48,059 nt of DNA, taken from Verrucomicrobiia bacterium. GTDB lineage: Bacteria; Verrucomicrobiota; Verrucomicrobiia; Limisphaerales; JAJOIW01. The stretch covers positions 1-48,059 of the forward strand of contig JAUIAG010000007.1 in NCBI GenBank assembly GCA_030425355.1. Direction: 5' to 3'. Each line of letters begins with the position of its first letter. Within the stretch, counting starts at the first letter, position 1. The position numbers were made by a program, and so were the translations under genes. This document shows, piece by piece, positions 33,627 through 41,273 of the stretch. The notes beneath the pieces were generated by a model. The model was not told the origin of the DNA. It did no database searches and worked only from the letters and a program-made list of their open reading frames with translations.

Positions 33627-33986
33627 ATGCAAGTTCAGCTTCTGAAGTCCAAAATTCACAGGGCCACGGTAACGGATTCACAGGTAGAATATGAAGGCAG
33701 CCTGACCATCGACATCGACCTTATCGAAAAATCGGGAATGGTCGTCTATGAGAAAATTCTCTGCAGCAACATGGCCAACGGCGCCCGTTTTGAGACCTAT
33801 GTGATTCCCGGGCAGCGGGGTAAAAAGGAAATTATCCTCAATGGAGCGGCAGCCCACCTCGGAGCGAAGGGGGACCGACTGACAATTATGTCATTCATCA
33901 GCATGGAAACGGATCAGGCTGGAGCGTGGAAGCCAACGGTTCTCATCCTGGATGAAGTGAACAATATCAAAGCGACCCGAAACTGA
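33627..33986 (+). CDS. panD: Aspartate 1-decarboxylase proenzyme
   Basis: 119 residues, normal length. The enzyme decarboxylates L-aspartate to beta-alanine for pantothenate and coenzyme A synthesis. It is made as a proenzyme that self-cleaves at Gly24-Ser25 in VEYEGSLTID to form the pyruvoyl cofactor. LHR-type start KSKIHRATVT, ANGARFETYV (with the family tyrosine and arginine) and LNGAAAHLG are all conserved. The other pan genes are not nearby. It is followed after 35 bp by the SIS isomerase, which may share its transcript. Confidence 0.95.
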   Translation: MQVQLLKSKIHRATVTDSQVEYEGSLTIDIDLIEKSGMVVYEKILCSNMANGARFETYVIPGQRGKKEIILNGAAAHLGAKGDRLTIMSFISMETDQAGAWKPTVLILDEVNNIKATRN

Positions 33987-34021
33987 GTCGAAGCGCAACA
34001 GCCGGCCGCAGAGGGCCGCAA

Positions 34022-34615
34022 ATGCCATCCATTTCCAAGATTTTCATGCAGAAATACTTCAATGACTACCTGGAGCAGCAGAAGCAGGCGCTTGACTCCA
34101 TTCCCGTCGAGGCCATCGAGCGGATAACGCTTCTCCTCAAAGCGGCTCACAAGGACGGTAAAAATATCTTCGTTTTCGGGAATGGCGGCAGCGCTGCCAA
34201 TGCCTCCCACTTTGCGACCGACCTTGGAAAAGGTGCCTCAGACAAAGTCGGACCTTTCCGCGTGCTATCCCTCAACGACAACACCGCGTGGATGACGGCT
34301 CTGGGAAACGACTACTCCTACGATGATGTTTTCACCCGGCAATTGATGAACTACGCCTCCGAGGGTGATGTTCTACTGACCATGAGTGTCAGCGGCAACT
34401 CCCCCAACCTCCTCAAGGCTGTCGCATGGGCGAACGATAAGGGCCTTCACACCATTGCTCTGGTCGGCGGGCGCCGGGGCAAACTGGCATCCCTCGCCAG
34501 ACATGTGGTCGTGGTCGACTCACAGCATTATGGCCGGGTCGAAGACTGCCATATGACCATCGCCCACATGCTCTGCTATGCCTTCATGGAGCAGCCGTCA
34601 GAGACTGCCTCCTGA
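34022..34615 (+). CDS. SIS-domain sugar-phosphate isomerase, GmhA-like
   Basis: 197 residues; GAGGG six bases before the ATG supports the start, although MQKYFNDYLEQ (34046) is also possible. Conserved GmhA/DiaA features: FVFGNGGSAANASHFATDL, MSVSGNSPNLLKAV, and the late VEDCHMTIAHMLC containing the family histidine. GmhA isomerases convert sedoheptulose 7-phosphate to heptose 7-phosphate for lipopolysaccharide core. The usual catalytic glutamate region (HFAEEL in Escherichia coli) is HFATDL here, so the exact substrate is not certain. No other heptose genes are in view. Confidence 0.85.
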   Translation: MPSISKIFMQKYFNDYLEQQKQALDSIPVEAIERITLLLKAAHKDGKNIFVFGNGGSAANASHFATDLGKGASDKVGPFRVLSLNDNTAWMTALGNDYSYDDVFTRQLMNYASEGDVLLTMSVSGNSPNLLKAVAWANDKGLHTIALVGGRRGKLASLARHVVVVDSQHYGRVEDCHMTIAHMLCYAFMEQPSETAS

Positions 34616-34654
34616 ACACCACCTCTGTTTTCACGACATAACCCCCCGCACCCC

Positions 34655-34974
34655 TTCACCGTTGTAAAGGGACAGGCTCCTTATACCTGGCCACATCGAC
34701 ACAAAGGGACAGGTCCTCTGCAAGACTGTCAACAGAGGGACAGTGTCAGCAGAGGGACAGGTACTTTCTGCCAAACCCCGTCCGGCTCCATGGTGACAGG
34801 CTCCCTGTACTTGGCCGGGGGATCACAGGAGGCATCCACAGCAGGGTCAAAACGTCACACAGCCGCATAAGGGGACAGCCGCATAAGGGGACAGGTCCTT
34901 TCTACGTTCACCGTTGTAAAGGGACAGGCTCCATATACCTGACCACATCGACACAAAGGGACAGGTCCTCTGCA
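34655..34974. repeat. Dense array of GGGACAGG repeats with a 68-bp direct duplication
   Basis: The 392-bp gap between the SIS gene and the squalene-synthase-like gene is almost wholly repeats. A 68-base unit at 34655-34722 recurs at 34907-34974 with only two mismatches, 252 bases apart. A 16-base unit AGCCGCATAAGGGGAC is repeated in tandem at 34861-34892. Further cores occur near 34735, 34753, 34792 and 34888. This is a local expansion of the family seen at 19.2, 27.7 and 32.2 kb. No coding frame or transposase was found here. Confidence 0.9.
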
Positions 34975-35007
34975 GAAGGCATTGATTGCGCAGGGAGGTG
35001 GCGAAGA

Positions 35008-36075
35008 TCAGGGAAGAAGGTCTTTCCGGGAGAGGATTTGCTCTGGAACATTTTCCATCTTTCCGAGGAGGAAGACCTGGAAGAATGAGAGACGGATCAT
35101 TTTTTTGACCCATGACCTGGGGACCTTGAACGGTGGGGAGAGGAGAGGATTTGTTTGTTGGAGGCCTGTGATCGTCTCCAGGCCGATAAGAACGGGCCAT
35201 GCGCAGGCAAGACGCATAAGTTTCTGGTCCCTTGGGATGGAGAGGACGTAACGCCATCCCGACCTGAGGAAGGCGAGGGCCTGATCAAGCCATGCAGTGT
35301 ATACGGGACGGAGACGGTCAAAGGATTCCGGTTTACCGAGATCGCTGGGATCCAGACCGATCTGGTTCAACTGGGAGAGCGGAATATAACAGCGGCCCTG
35401 GGCAAGGTCTCCCGGAAGGTCGCGGAGGATATTGACCAACTGAAGACCTTTTCCGAATTCCACCCCCAGGTTCTCCATTTCACCGGAATTGGAGGCCGCC
35501 GGGAGAATTCCCTTGATGTGGCAGATTCGGGTCCAGAATGAACCGACGATTCCGGCCACTCTCCATGTGTAGTCATCCAAAGCTTCGGGATCGGGCAGGC
35601 ATGGCAGCCGTCGTTCTTCGAGGCCCTCGATCATTTCAAAGCGTTCGATATCGAGGATCTGGCCGCTGATGATCACCCTGAGCACCCGCTTTATTTCATC
35701 CAGGTCAGGTGTGGGCATGGCGGCGAGGATCGAAATTAATTGTGGGAGATTTCTGAGCAGCCGGATTTCATCCGGACTCGGGGCCTCTGGCTGAGGTTCA
35801 GAGATGTCTGAAGTGGCGACATCGACAAGGGAAAACTCCGGCAGGGCGGAAGGATCCAGATTCCCAATAGCCTCGCTGAAGCTATGGAGCGATGAAACGC
35901 GGCGACTGGCGGGCAGCATCCGTGTATCAGCAATTGTGTCACTGGCTCTGGCAAGAAGGTATGCCATGCCGATGGGAGCCCTCAGTGACGGTTTGAGGAT
36001 GCGGACCGAGAGGTAAAATGATCTGGAAACTCCTTTGAGCAGGGTCATCAAATCCCTGAGATCGCGCGGGTTCAT
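35008..36075 (-). CDS. Squalene/phytoene synthase family protein
   Basis: 355 residues, close to squalene-synthase length and longer than typical HpnC/HpnD. Both aspartate-rich motifs that bind the prenyl diphosphates are present: DTIAD (about 46-50) and a second DxxxD in LVNILRDLPGDLAQGRCYIP. SRSFYLSVRIL near residue 17 is also typical. The enzyme condenses two farnesyl or geranylgeranyl diphosphates head-to-head, giving squalene or phytoene for hopanoids, sterols or carotenoids. No cyclase or desaturase gene is nearby, so the product is not settled. It runs towards the repeat array; argH lies 61 bp upstream in its own direction. Confidence 0.9.
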   Translation of the reverse strand: MNPRDLRDLMTLLKGVSRSFYLSVRILKPSLRAPIGMAYLLARASDTIADTRMLPASRRVSSLHSFSEAIGNLDPSALPEFSLVDVATSDISEPQPEAPSPDEIRLLRNLPQLISILAAMPTPDLDEIKRVLRVIISGQILDIERFEMIEGLEERRLPCLPDPEALDDYTWRVAGIVGSFWTRICHIKGILPAASNSGEMENLGVEFGKGLQLVNILRDLPGDLAQGRCYIPLSQLNQIGLDPSDLGKPESFDRLRPVYTAWLDQALAFLRSGWRYVLSIPRDQKLMRLACAWPVLIGLETITGLQQTNPLLSPPFKVPRSWVKKMIRLSFFQVFLLGKMENVPEQILSRKDLLP

Positions 36076-36136
36076 TAATTGGATGCGACGGTGGAATGAA
36101 GGGAATTGACGGAATGGCGCATTCTCAAGCAGGGGT

Positions 36137-37558
36137 TCAGGATGCGGACTGGATGCGGTGAGCCAGCAGTTCCTTCCAGCGGCTGATTTCCCCTGCGACT
36201 GATTCCGGAGACGGGGCCCCGGTCATGGTCCGGGAGGACAGGGATTTTTCCAGCTTGAATATCCGGCGGCTTGACGCATCGAAACGCGGGTCGACGGACT
36301 TCAGCTCATTCACGGTCAGATCACTGATGGGCTTGCCGAGCTTTTCGGCCAGTGCCACCACCGCCCCGACGATGTGGTGTGAATCACGGAAAGGCACGCC
36401 CTTGAGCACCAGGTGGTCAGCCAGGTCAGTGGCCAGCAGGAGCGGATCCGATGCTGCATGCCTGCAGACTTTGGCATTGACTGTGATTTCAGGCATCATG
36501 GCGGAGAAAATTCTGACAGTCCGCCGAACTGTGTCGACGGTGTCGAAGAGTCGTTCCTTGTCCTCCTGAAGGTCACGGTTGTAAGTCATGGGGAGTCCTT
36601 TGAGGAGCACCAGAAGGCTCATGAGATTCCCGACGACCCGACCGGTTTTGCCACGCGCAATCTCAGCAACATCGGGGTTCTTTTTCTGCGGCATGAGAGA
36701 GGAGCCGGTGGTGAAGCCGTCGGATATCCGGATGAAATTGAATTCGCTGCTCGACCAGAGGATGAGGTCTTCAGCGAGGCGCGATATGTGCATCGCGATA
36801 AGGGCGGCCACACTGCAGAATTCGACGATATAATCGCGGTCACTGATGGCATCCATCGAATTCCTTGTGACGATGGGCTTTCCCTGCCGGTCGACAAACT
36901 GCAGTTCGCGGGCCACGAATTCACGGTCGAGCGGGAGAGTGGACCCGGCGAGCGCGCCGCTGCCCAGCGGGCAGACATTCACTCTCTGGAAGCAGTCGAT
37001 GAGACGGCTGTCATCGCGATCGAACATCTCGACGTATGCCAGAAGATGGTGGGCAAGGAAGACTGGCTGGGCTCTCTGGAGATGCGTGTAACCGGGGATC
37101 ACCACCCGATCGTTCGCCCTGGCGAGGTCCACCATGGACTGCTGAAGACGGGCCAGTTCGAGATGCAGATCGGATATCTGATCCCGAAGCCACATGCGCA
37201 TATCGAGAGCGATCTGGTCGTTGCGGGAACGGCCTGTGTGAAGCTTGGCCCCGGCCGGCTGCCTCCTTGTCAGCTCGGCTTCGATATTCATGTGGACATC
37301 TTCCAGAGACTCATCCCAATGAAAAATGCCTTCATTGATCTCCTCCCCTATCTTTTCCAGGGTGGATAAAATGGCATCCAGTTCACTCTGGGTCAGGATA
37401 CCGATTTTCTGCAGCATCCTTGCATGGGCCATACTGCCCAGGATGTCGTATTGCCAGAGACGGTAGTCAAATGACACCGATTCACCAAACTCCTCGACTT
37501 CGGCAGAAGGCCCACTGGAAAACCGGCCACTGCGTGAAACTGGCTTCGCTTTACTCAT
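36137..37558 (-). CDS. argH: Argininosuccinate lyase
   Basis: 473 residues, normal length. It cleaves argininosuccinate to arginine and fumarate, the last step of arginine synthesis. The fumarase-superfamily signature GSSLMPQKKNP, the N-terminal GRFSSGPSAEVEEFGESVSF, LHTGRSRNDQIALDMRMW and PGYTHLQRAQPV are all present, so it should be active. The start at 37558 has a GGGAGG Shine-Dalgarno that lies at the end of a hairpin (see separate entry). No other arginine gene is visible. Confidence 0.96.
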   Translation of the reverse strand: MSKAKPVSRSGRFSSGPSAEVEEFGESVSFDYRLWQYDILGSMAHARMLQKIGILTQSELDAILSTLEKIGEEINEGIFHWDESLEDVHMNIEAELTRRQPAGAKLHTGRSRNDQIALDMRMWLRDQISDLHLELARLQQSMVDLARANDRVVIPGYTHLQRAQPVFLAHHLLAYVEMFDRDDSRLIDCFQRVNVCPLGSGALAGSTLPLDREFVARELQFVDRQGKPIVTRNSMDAISDRDYIVEFCSVAALIAMHISRLAEDLILWSSSEFNFIRISDGFTTGSSLMPQKKNPDVAEIARGKTGRVVGNLMSLLVLLKGLPMTYNRDLQEDKERLFDTVDTVRRTVRIFSAMMPEITVNAKVCRHAASDPLLLATDLADHLVLKGVPFRDSHHIVGAVVALAEKLGKPISDLTVNELKSVDPRFDASSRRIFKLEKSLSSRTMTGAPSPESVAGEISRWKELLAHRIQSAS

Positions 37559-37560
37559 TG

Positions 37561-37587
37561 GCCTCCCATCATTGCCGGTGATGGGAG
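37561..37587 (-). promoter_or_regulatory. Leader hairpin overlapping the argH Shine-Dalgarno
   Basis: On the minus strand CTCCCATCA, a seven-base loop and TGATGGGAG form a perfect 9-bp stem ending just before the ATG. The GGGAGG ribosome-binding site (37566-37561) is mostly inside the 3' arm. Folding of this leader should limit translation of argH. Confidence 0.6.
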
Positions 37588-37611
37588 CCCTGTCACGTCC
37601 AATTCAGAATG

Positions 37612-37654
37612 ACAAAAAAAGAAGTCCCCTGGCGGTACATGGGGACGGACTTCT
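37612..37654 (-). terminator. Rho-independent terminator after the STAS gene
   Basis: AGAAGTCC (37620-37627) pairs with GGACTTCT (37647-37654). Read on the minus strand the stem is followed by seven T residues (complement of 37614-37620). It lies about 95 bases downstream of the STAS stop and would end the signalling operon before argH. Confidence 0.75.
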
Positions 37655-37748
37655 ATGGGGCTGAAATTATGCGGATGCCTGATGGCTGGACGATATTCCC
37701 CGATGCCGGATGCCGGATGCTGGATTGCGAATCCCGGGCAGCGGGTGG

Positions 37749-38090
37749 TCAGGCGGTGGTGGTTTCGGCTTTTTCCACCTGGATCAGTTTGTCCAGCCTG
37801 GTGAAGGAAAATGTTCTCTGGATGTGCGGGCTGGTTATCTTGGCAATGACGGATGCCTGACGCGACTTGGCAACCTTGAGCACGGACACCAGCAGATTCA
37901 ATCCAGCTGAGTCAATCATCTTGGCGGCAGTGAGATCCAGACAGATCCTTTCGTAACCGCCCTGCAGTGCCTCGTCGGACTCAATGGCATCAAAGATGGC
38001 AGCACGGATACTGTCGACATTGGTACTCAGAACGTCACCGGGGATGACAATTTGGACGCTCCTGTCTGATGGGTCATAGTTCTGGTTCAT
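37749..38090 (-). CDS. STAS-domain anti-sigma factor antagonist
   Basis: 113 residues, the size of SpoIIAA/RsbV proteins. The core LDLTAAKMIDSAGLNLLVSVL carries Ser61, the usual phosphorylated residue (DSxGL), which a serine kinase of the HATPase type can modify. It follows the receiver-PP2C-HATPase gene by 64 bp of AT-rich sequence (38091-38154) that may hold its own promoter. Together they look like a partner-switching module; the sigma factor or other target is not in the window. Confidence 0.92.
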   Translation of the reverse strand: MNQNYDPSDRSVQIVIPGDVLSTNVDSIRAAIFDAIESDEALQGGYERICLDLTAAKMIDSAGLNLLVSVLKVAKSRQASVIAKITSPHIQRTFSFTRLDKLIQVEKAETTTA

Positions 38091-38154
38091 AGGTAATGAA
38101 GAATGATATTTGTGATTAATAACTTATTATTTTTAATATAGCATAAATTGCAGA

Positions 38155-39822
38155 CTAGATTGTGAAGTCCATGGTGACGACTGCGCCGCCTCTTTCTGTG
38201 GCAATATTATCAGGAAGTTCCCTCAAGAGTATGAAACCGGTGTGCCGGTCCAGAGGGTTGGGATCCCGCAATTCCGGATCCATGGCCGTCAGATAGGTAT
38301 CCCCATGTCCGGACCCACTGTCTTCGATGCGGATTCTTACAACTTTCCTTGAGGGGTTAAATGTGGCTGTAAGGTCACAGAACCTGTCCGGTTTGCTGGC
38401 ACACCCGTGGACCATGGCATTCAGAAGTGCCTCCCTTGTGCACAGAACCAGGTCATACAGCCGCTCGGCGTCTATATTCGGGACAGCGTATTTGAGACTT
38501 GATTCAATCCAGTGCTGACTTCTGTCAATAAGATGGGACTCGTCACCGGCGAACTTCTTATGCAGCAGCGGGACAAAGCCCGTGCTGTCTGATTCTTCTC
38601 CGGTATTGTCCTCCGGGTTGACTTCCAACTTTACAACCATAATATCATCTATTGCGTCCCTGAGAATTTCACGCTGATCCTTGGGATCAGGAGTGGAAAG
38701 CAGTCTATGTGCCATTGCGAAAACCGATATACCCTGATGTTCCGCATAATCCTCCAAACCATCGCTCCATAAGTATAAAAAACTCCCCTCTGGCGCACGG
38801 ATGATATCGATTTCAAAATTTTCATCATCGAACCATCCAAGAGGACAGCTGCCGATGCCCAGTTTTGAGACAGTGCCTTCTCTATCTATAAGACATGGGA
38901 TGGGGAAACCGCCGTTTATCAACTTTATCCTGCGGGACTGCTGATCAATCTCCAGTCCGCAGAGAGCAATTGAAGTGAGGTTTGAGACCTCGGGAGCGGT
39001 GTTCCATTCGCTGGCGAGAAAGCGGTTGAAGAATTTAAAAATATGCTGATCGGAAGCATTGAACTGCATCATGCCGCGCAGGGCTCCCTGAGCGAAGGTG
39101 GAGAAATAAGCGGCCCTGAGATCGTGACCAGAGACATCGCCGGCGATGACCCGGAGGCAGTTGCTCCCCTCGGGGCGGAAAACGCCCACGAAATCACCAC
39201 TGGCCTGATGCATGGGATGGAAGCAGATGGTGATGCCATCGGTGTCGCCGATGTTTTCCAGACCGAGCATCTGGAGCTGGGCCTGACCGATGGCTTCGGC
39301 AGCGGAATCGGTATCGACAAGCTTGCGCCTCTGATTGGTCAGATTCAACGCATTGGCGATGGACTGTTTGAAATCAGGAATGATGACCGGCTTGTCCAGA
39401 TAATCGACTGCTCCTTCGCGAAGAATTTTGGCCACCAGCTGTTTGTCACCCTCCCCGGTGAGCATGATGGCGGAAAGCGTCTCATCCTGCAGTCTGAGCC
39501 AGGTCAGAAATTCAATGCCGTTGCGGCCGGGCATTCGATAGTCGACGACTGCACAGCTGAAATTCCTGGGACCGAACCGGTTCACCATCACCTCGCCTTC
39601 CTCGGCATTCGCAGCGGCACAGGTCAGGTATCCGCTGCGTTCCAGAGTTCTGGTCAGTATGGACCGGGTGACGGTGTCGTCATCCACAATCAGAATTCGC
39701 TTCTGCTGCAACTGTTCTTGTTTCCGTGGCAAAACTGCGTGAATCGGGATAAAAATGGAATACACATGGCCCCCGGCGCAGACCTGACATCTGACACGGA
39801 CTGCACCGAACCGGAATGCCAT
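38155..39822 (-). CDS. Receiver-PP2C(SpoIIE)-HATPase fusion, partner-switching regulator
   Basis: 555 residues from the ATG at 39822; the 41 residues before the receiver are unusual and a GTG at about codon 20 could be the true start. Receiver: ILIVDDD (43-49), Asp94 in CAVVDYRMPG and the lysine at 144. Phosphatase: ASGDF (Asp210), AGDVSGH (Asp229) and LWSDGLED (Asp354), typical SpoIIE-type. Kinase-like HATPase: REALLNAMVHG (Glu464, Asn468, His472) and IEDSGSGHGD (Asp501). A kinase and a phosphatase for the STAS protein in one phosphorylation-controlled polypeptide would set antagonist state directly. It belongs to the signalling block 37749-43305. Confidence 0.9.
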   Translation of the reverse strand: MAFRFGAVRVRCQVCAGGHVYSIFIPIHAVLPRKQEQLQQKRILIVDDDTVTRSILTRTLERSGYLTCAAANAEEGEVMVNRFGPRNFSCAVVDYRMPGRNGIEFLTWLRLQDETLSAIMLTGEGDKQLVAKILREGAVDYLDKPVIIPDFKQSIANALNLTNQRRKLVDTDSAAEAIGQAQLQMLGLENIGDTDGITICFHPMHQASGDFVGVFRPEGSNCLRVIAGDVSGHDLRAAYFSTFAQGALRGMMQFNASDQHIFKFFNRFLASEWNTAPEVSNLTSIALCGLEIDQQSRRIKLINGGFPIPCLIDREGTVSKLGIGSCPLGWFDDENFEIDIIRAPEGSFLYLWSDGLEDYAEHQGISVFAMAHRLLSTPDPKDQREILRDAIDDIMVVKLEVNPEDNTGEESDSTGFVPLLHKKFAGDESHLIDRSQHWIESSLKYAVPNIDAERLYDLVLCTREALLNAMVHGCASKPDRFCDLTATFNPSRKVVRIRIEDSGSGHGDTYLTAMDPELRDPNPLDRHTGFILLRELPDNIATERGGAVVTMDFTI

Positions 39823-39995
39823 CGGATTCCGGAATCAGGACACGCGACTACCAACTAATCGGTATTCACCTGAAGTGCATGATAGCCAAAATGTCATGGA
39901 GGCTCATTTTACCTGACGTCATGGAACGGGAGGAGCCGTGGGAAGGCTGGATGGCCAGCGGGAGCACCGGGGGTGAAAAGGCGGGGAGTTTCTGC

Positions 39996-41273
39996 TCAGT
40001 GGATAACGTAGATCTGGCCCTGGATCGGACTGATCCGGTCGTGATTGACGAGGAGGGTTATCGAGGCGTCGGTGAGTTTTTCGCCTTCGGGGAGAAGGAG
40101 TGTTCCCTGGGTGTTCAATACCGGCTCGGCGAGGACCATGCCGGGCTGAAGTTCACTCAGCAGCAGGGACTGGCGACTGCCGGTGCGCAGCGCCTTGAGT
40201 GTTGAAATGGCCCTGGTGACGGCCCTGACCACCTCGGGATGAAATCGCTTTCCGCTCAGTGCTGTCATCTCGGCGAGGGTGGCATCCATGTCGCGCTTCG
40301 ACTTGACCATGAAGGATGCGACGGCCAGAACCGCCGCCGGGAGTGGGATGAATTCGCCGTCCCTGCCATCGGGAAATCCACTGCCGTCAAAATTTTCACA
40401 ATGCGACCGGATGATGGCGGAGATGCCTCCTGAATCGTCCAGGCAGCCGGCGAGTTCGGCACCGAACACCGGATGATTCCGAAAAGTCTGCAGCTCATCT
40501 GCAGACAGCTTCTCGAGTCCGGCTTCCGAGCGCGTGACAACATCGGCGGGGAGGTTGACAAGACCTATCTCGTGAAGCAGTGCGGCGATGCTCAGGTCAT
40601 GCAGGTCGGTGGAAGAAAATCGGAGTTCCTTTCCGATTGCGGTGGCGAGCACCTGGACCTTGCGGGCGCGGCCGCCGGGCACGGGCCTTGAGGTCTCGAG
40701 AACCCTGACGCAGAGCCTCACAGCGCGCTCCATACCGTCCTTGAGCGACCGGTTCAGCAGCTCGAGCTGCTTTTTCTGCTGTTCCAGTGCTTCGATTTTC
40801 TGATGGAGACTCTGGTTGACCTGCTGGGTCTCAAGCTGCAGGTCATGGTTTCTTCGGGAAAGCTCGTATTTCTGAGCAGCATTGTGAATGGTGGCGAGCA
40901 GGTCCTCGCCTTTCCACGGCTTGGTGATGAAGCGGAAAATCTCACCGTCGTTAATTGCCTCGATGACGGTCTCGTTATCCTGGATGGCGGTGATGAGGAT
41001 TCGTGTTGCCAGCGGCTGGATCTTCTTGACCTGATTGAGAAACTCCAGTCCGGAAAGCATGGGCATCTGATAGTCGGTGATGATGACCCCGACCGTGGTT
41101 TCCCGCAGTATCTTCATCGCATCCACGGCATGCTCCGCCAGGATGACACGGTAGTTGAAGCGGCTCAGGAACTTGTCCAGAGCCTTCAGTATGATCGGTT
41201 CATCGTCGACAATCAGAACAGTGCGGGCCTCCTGGCTCAACTGCTCCGCCGGTTTCTCATGCGTCTCTGGCAT
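39996..41273 (-). CDS. Response regulator with degenerate HD-GYP domain
   Basis: 425 residues from the ATG at 41273; a TTG at 41297 with GGAGA before it is also credible. Receiver domain: TVLIVDDEP, Asp67 in VIITDYQMPM, Lys118 in FITKPWK. A coiled-coil linker follows (about 135-180, KIEALEQQKKQLELL). The HD-GYP domain has LLHEIGLVNLP (His234-Glu235 instead of HD-IGK) and HCENFDGSGFPDG (GFP instead of GYP), and the later conserved Asp appears lost at VASFMVKS. HD-GYP proteins usually hydrolyse cyclic di-GMP; the altered ligands make activity uncertain. It overlaps the histidine kinase stop by 17 bp, so the kinase is its likely partner. Confidence 0.9.
   Translation of the reverse strand: MPETHEKPAEQLSQEARTVLIVDDEPIILKALDKFLSRFNYRVILAEHAVDAMKILRETTVGVIITDYQMPMLSGLEFLNQVKKIQPLATRILITAIQDNETVIEAINDGEIFRFITKPWKGEDLLATIHNAAQKYELSRRNHDLQLETQQVNQSLHQKIEALEQQKKQLELLNRSLKDGMERAVRLCVRVLETSRPVPGGRARKVQVLATAIGKELRFSSTDLHDLSIAALLHEIGLVNLPADVVTRSEAGLEKLSADELQTFRNHPVFGAELAGCLDDSGGISAIIRSHCENFDGSGFPDGRDGEFIPLPAAVLAVASFMVKSKRDMDATLAEMTALSGKRFHPEVVRAVTRAISTLKALRTGSRQSLLLSELQPGMVLAEPVLNTQGTLLLPEGEKLTDASITLLVNHDRISPIQGQIYVIH

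Noticed and set aside
34655..34974. CRISPR array
   Set aside because: Repeats vary in length and spacing, there are no regular spacers and no cas genes.
37609..37860. Plus-strand small gene upstream of the STAS gene
   Set aside because: Its second half is antisense to the STAS gene and its first half is the terminator hairpin.
39914..39921. TGACGTCA palindrome as a regulator site
   Set aside because: An eight-base palindrome is expected by chance in a window this size, and no second site or matching regulator is seen.
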